DNA from: Paenibacillus luteus
Lineage (GTDB): Bacteria > Bacillota > Bacilli > Paenibacillales > Paenibacillaceae
Direction of reading: 5' to 3'
Assembly: GCF_006542765.1 (NCBI RefSeq)
Contig: NZ_SKCD01000022.1
Location: forward strand, 1-64,000
DNA: 64,000 nucleotides
In this document: positions 61,618-64,000 of the stretch, one piece after another
Layout: each line of letters starts with the position of its first letter
How positions within the stretch are numbered: position 1 is the stretch's first letter
Notes under the pieces: generated by a model
What the model saw: the letters and a program-made list of their open reading frames with translations, nothing else
Database searches by the model: none
What the model was told of the DNA's origin: nothing
Position numbers and translations under genes: made by a program

Positions 61618-63372
61618 TCACATCTCCTCTTCTTTATACGGCAAAATGATGTCGATGACAGCTCCACTATCATTCGAGAAATCAATCTTAGTTTGTTCCT
61701 GAAACAGTAAGAGCAACCTGCGCCTTACATTCCAAATACCAATATGTTCTCCATCTTCGTTAGCTAGATTTATTTGTTGCTTTAACTGGTGCAGTACATC
61801 TTCAGAAAATCCTTTGCCAGTATCCCGGATATGAATTTTGATGAATCTTTCTTCAGAACATCTACCATTTGCGTTTATTATGATTTCGATATGAGTGGAC
61901 TTATCTGTATTAATCGCATGCTTAATCGTATTTTCAGCAAAAGTTTGGATCATTAAAGGTGGAACTAAGCAATTATCCATACCTTCTTGAACGGAAATAG
62001 TGTAAGTCAAGCTTCCAGGAAAACGAAACCCCTGAATTTTTAAATAATTTTCGGTATGGTCCAATTCATCCCGCAGTCGAACGAAGTTCGTATTACTCCG
62101 AAACATAAATCGAAAATAACGAACCAAGGAAATAGATAATTCCTGTATTAAACTATATTTTTTTTCCTGTGCGAGATAGTAAACAACGTTTAAGCTATTC
62201 AGAAAAAAATGAGGATTTATCTGAAGCTGCAGATGTTTCAGCTCAGCTTTTTGGCTAATTAATTGCTCTGCGTATACATTAATTTTTAATTGTTGGATTT
62301 CGGAAACCATGCTGTTAAACGTCTCGTTCATCAGCTCGAATTCGTTGGAAGAAGGCAGTAGGTCAATTCTTTCTTCCAAGAACCCTTTTTTTATTTTTCG
62401 CATAGCGAATACAAGCCGATTAATCGGCACCAAAATGACCTTTCTAATAAAAAATAAAGTCGCCACTAATAGAAATGCAGATCCGACTATAATAAATAAA
62501 ATAATTCGTTGAAGATACGGAAGTTTCTCCAGAATAGCCTCATCGGGAATAACGGCAACCAGTCTGAAATTCCCCCTCACCGAATGTTTATCGGTCACTA
62601 AATATTTTTCTTTTTGGCCCGTTATATAGTACGAATCTGATTTATTAATTAAGCTGATATGATTTTCAATAAAGAATGTCTCATCTTGAAGAGGTTCATC
62701 GTTATCGTCAACAATCACTGCTTTTCCATTGGTTCCTAAATTCAACAAATCAAGAGGTCCCATAATATCGTTCGCGTTAACGCCAGCCCCGATGTATACG
62801 TTTCCAGATTTAATGATATGAATAAGATAGAAACTCTCTTCCATTTTAACTGCTGTCCATTTGTCATTTGTATAGCCTTGATTCATGTCTTCATTCTTTA
62901 ATAGGTTAACAATCACATGCTGAATTGAATCGTTCCCCGTGTATGCATGCCCAGTCGGTTTCGGAGCAAAAACCAAATCGTCATTTACTGTAGAATAAGC
63001 AAAGAAATAATCTAGACCTTTGTAATAGACACTATTATCGATTAGTTGCCGAAATAACAAATACTTTCCCATATTATAGAGATCAAGATTAGTCTCTTCT
63101 GAACGAGATAGAATGGAGAGCCCACTATCTTCTGATACGATCTTGTATAAATATCGATCAATATCATCTAAAGTGGCGTCGCTTAAATTCATGTAAAGGT
63201 TGACTAAATTGCTGTTGGATTGTGCCACCTGATTCCTTACAACCTCGATCGAGTACATGTTGTTGTAACTCAAAAATATTATTATAGGCATGATAATGAT
63301 AACAAGGCCCGCGGTTAGTTTAAAGCGAATTGAATTAAATATTGTACGGTTTACTGACCTATATTTGATCAT
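61618..63372 (-). CDS. Sensor histidine kinase, YesM type
   Basis: The 584-residue kinase has TM1 (about 16-36, LTAGLVIIIMPIIIFLSYNN), an extracellular sensor of ~230 residues, TM2 (about 287-310, IILFIIVGSAFLLVATLFFI), a HAMP-like linker, a His_kinase segment (LQLQINPHFFLNSLNVVYYL) and an HATPase domain (ENTIKHAIN, DTGKGF, HIGIWNVRRR). I chose ATG 63372 over GTG 63378 because of AAAGGT spacing. It shares a unit with the downstream regulator (1-base gap). Confidence 0.9.
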   Translation of the reverse strand: MIKYRSVNRTIFNSIRFKLTAGLVIIIMPIIIFLSYNNMYSIEVVRNQVAQSNSNLVNLYMNLSDATLDDIDRYLYKIVSEDSGLSILSRSEETNLDLYNMGKYLLFRQLIDNSVYYKGLDYFFAYSTVNDDLVFAPKPTGHAYTGNDSIQHVIVNLLKNEDMNQGYTNDKWTAVKMEESFYLIHIIKSGNVYIGAGVNANDIMGPLDLLNLGTNGKAVIVDDNDEPLQDETFFIENHISLINKSDSYYITGQKEKYLVTDKHSVRGNFRLVAVIPDEAILEKLPYLQRIILFIIVGSAFLLVATLFFIRKVILVPINRLVFAMRKIKKGFLEERIDLLPSSNEFELMNETFNSMVSEIQQLKINVYAEQLISQKAELKHLQLQINPHFFLNSLNVVYYLAQEKKYSLIQELSISLVRYFRFMFRSNTNFVRLRDELDHTENYLKIQGFRFPGSLTYTISVQEGMDNCLVPPLMIQTFAENTIKHAINTDKSTHIEIIINANGRCSEERFIKIHIRDTGKGFSEDVLHQLKQQINLANEDGEHIGIWNVRRRLLLLFQEQTKIDFSNDSGAVIDIILPYKEEEM

Positions 63373-63609
63373 ACACACCTTACCTTTATAAGAGATATAC
63401 TTATTAAATAAGCAACTAACACATTAGTTTACCCGAAAATAATTTTATTAAATCGACCGTTGAAGGCCTGTATTGGTATTTCTCCACAATTCAGAAATCC
63501 TATTCATTATACAAGACAAACTGAACATTCAACCTTTGTTTTAATTATCTCCTGAATTAACATGAGTAATTCGAGAAATCTCCTTTTAACTACACAAATG
63601 AAGAAAAAG

Positions 63610-63636
63610 AACATCGTCCTGGATGTGGACGATGTT
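63610..63636 (-). terminator. Terminator of the GH2-type gene
   Basis: AACATCGTCC (63610-63619) and GGACGATGTT (63627-63636) form a perfect 10-bp stem with a 7-base loop, and the minus strand continues CTTTTTCTTCATT. Confidence 0.7.
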
Positions 63637-63770
63637 CTACTATCCGTAGAAAAACTTAATCAAAATCGATTCCTGAAACCATGTGAAGATAGAATGTTTA
63701 GCTCCGTTCACCATTCTCCAAAGGAGATTTTTCAAAATCTATAGAGTTACTTATCATTAAACTCTGTTTT

Positions 63771-64000
63771 TTAAAGTGCATTGATATGCACGGACTTTGG
63801 AGTACAGCCATCAGCCGTGACCGTCACTTTAATCACTCCGGCGCTGGTTGGACGAACAACTGCAAGGGCTCTCCCGTCGAAAGTCGAATGAAAGGTATCG
63901 AAAAAGTTTTCTTCCGACTTCGGATTGGCACTTCCGAATCCCTGCAGCATACCCGCACCTTCTACCGTGACGGATACCTTCCTATCTGCTGTGTTATACA
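63771..64000 (-). CDS. C-terminal end of a glycoside hydrolase family 2 protein (partial)
   Basis: An open minus-strand frame enters from beyond the right edge and stops at 63771-63773. It reads VSVTVEGAGMLQGFGSANPK, then SEENFFDTFHSTFDGRALAV and VRPTSAGVIKVTVTADGC, ending SVHINAL. This is the Ig-like C-terminal domain found in GH2 beta-galactosidase-like enzymes (GAGxLxGFGSANPxSEExF motif). The catalytic part lies outside the window. It is the first sign of a further glycosidase gene upstream of the second cluster. A terminator follows at 63610-63636. Confidence 0.7.
   Translation of the reverse strand, partial: YNTADRKVSVTVEGAGMLQGFGSANPKSEENFFDTFHSTFDGRALAVVRPTSAGVIKVTVTADGCTPKSVHINAL

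Noticed and set aside
63562-63744. 60-codon plus-strand frame near the right end
   Set aside because: It spans a perfect terminator hairpin and has no homology that I can see. Both neighbours are minus-strand genes.

Overview
This window looks like a chromosomal segment of a spore-forming Firmicute, most likely Paenibacillus. The evidence is Gram-positive ribosome-binding sites (AAGGAGG type), two very large secreted proteins ending in three SLH domains, CotJC-derived spore-coat sequences, lipoprotein sugar-binding proteins with YesM/YesN-type two-component systems, GH43/GH78 glycosidases, and IS110, IS1380 and IS4 remnants. The genus is an inference. All coordinates and motifs were read by eye, and no database search was run.

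Layout. 0-6.2 kb is accessory DNA: an RCC1-like secreted fragment, GNAT acetyltransferases, a MarR regulator facing a YsnE-like acetyltransferase across a perfect inverted repeat, a TehA/SLAC1-type transporter, a YdcF-type protein and relics. 6.2-11.1 kb is a 1618-residue lectin/Ig/SLH surface protein. 11.2-21.3 kb holds a nucleoside deaminase, a visibly GC-rich tetR-map pair, an ECF sigma/anti-sigma pair, ywqG, a methyltransferase, and an orphan gene whose start overlaps the end of a beheaded upstream frame (toxin-immunity-like arrangement). 21.4-28.5 kb is a 2363-residue surface protein with two metallophosphatase domains, two GLUG-type blocks, three cadherin-like repeats and SLH domains. 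Next to it lies a scrambled remnant of a relative. 29.7-30.9 kb is an arsR-aldo/keto reductase unit. 31-33.5 kb is mostly debris, plus a DUF4358 gene whose only well-placed start codon is ATA.

33.6-42.4 kb is a complete carbohydrate-uptake cluster, all on the minus strand: sensor kinase, AraC-type response regulator, lipoprotein binding protein, two permeases and a GH43 enzyme. 42.5-48.8 kb is a graveyard: quinone-reductase, SDR and DinB relics, an IS1380 relic, a frameshifted IS110 element with a hairpin over its Shine-Dalgarno, an AlkZ/YcaQ-family gene flanked by direct repeats, and a cotJC fragment. 48.9-63.4 kb is a second, larger cluster: kinase, regulator, LplB/LplC-type permeases, LplA-type binding protein, GH43, GH78 rhamnosidase, MFS exporter and SDR. 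A GH2 glycosidase runs off the right edge. Neither cluster encodes an ABC ATPase, so both probably share a housekeeping MsmX-type ATPase.

The most unusual signal is a dispersed family of cotJC-derived fragments. Four copies share the same 3' end and terminator hairpin, all lie on the minus strand, and each is cut at a different 5' point. The 5' flank of the longest copy recurs at two other sites, once as a near-palindrome.
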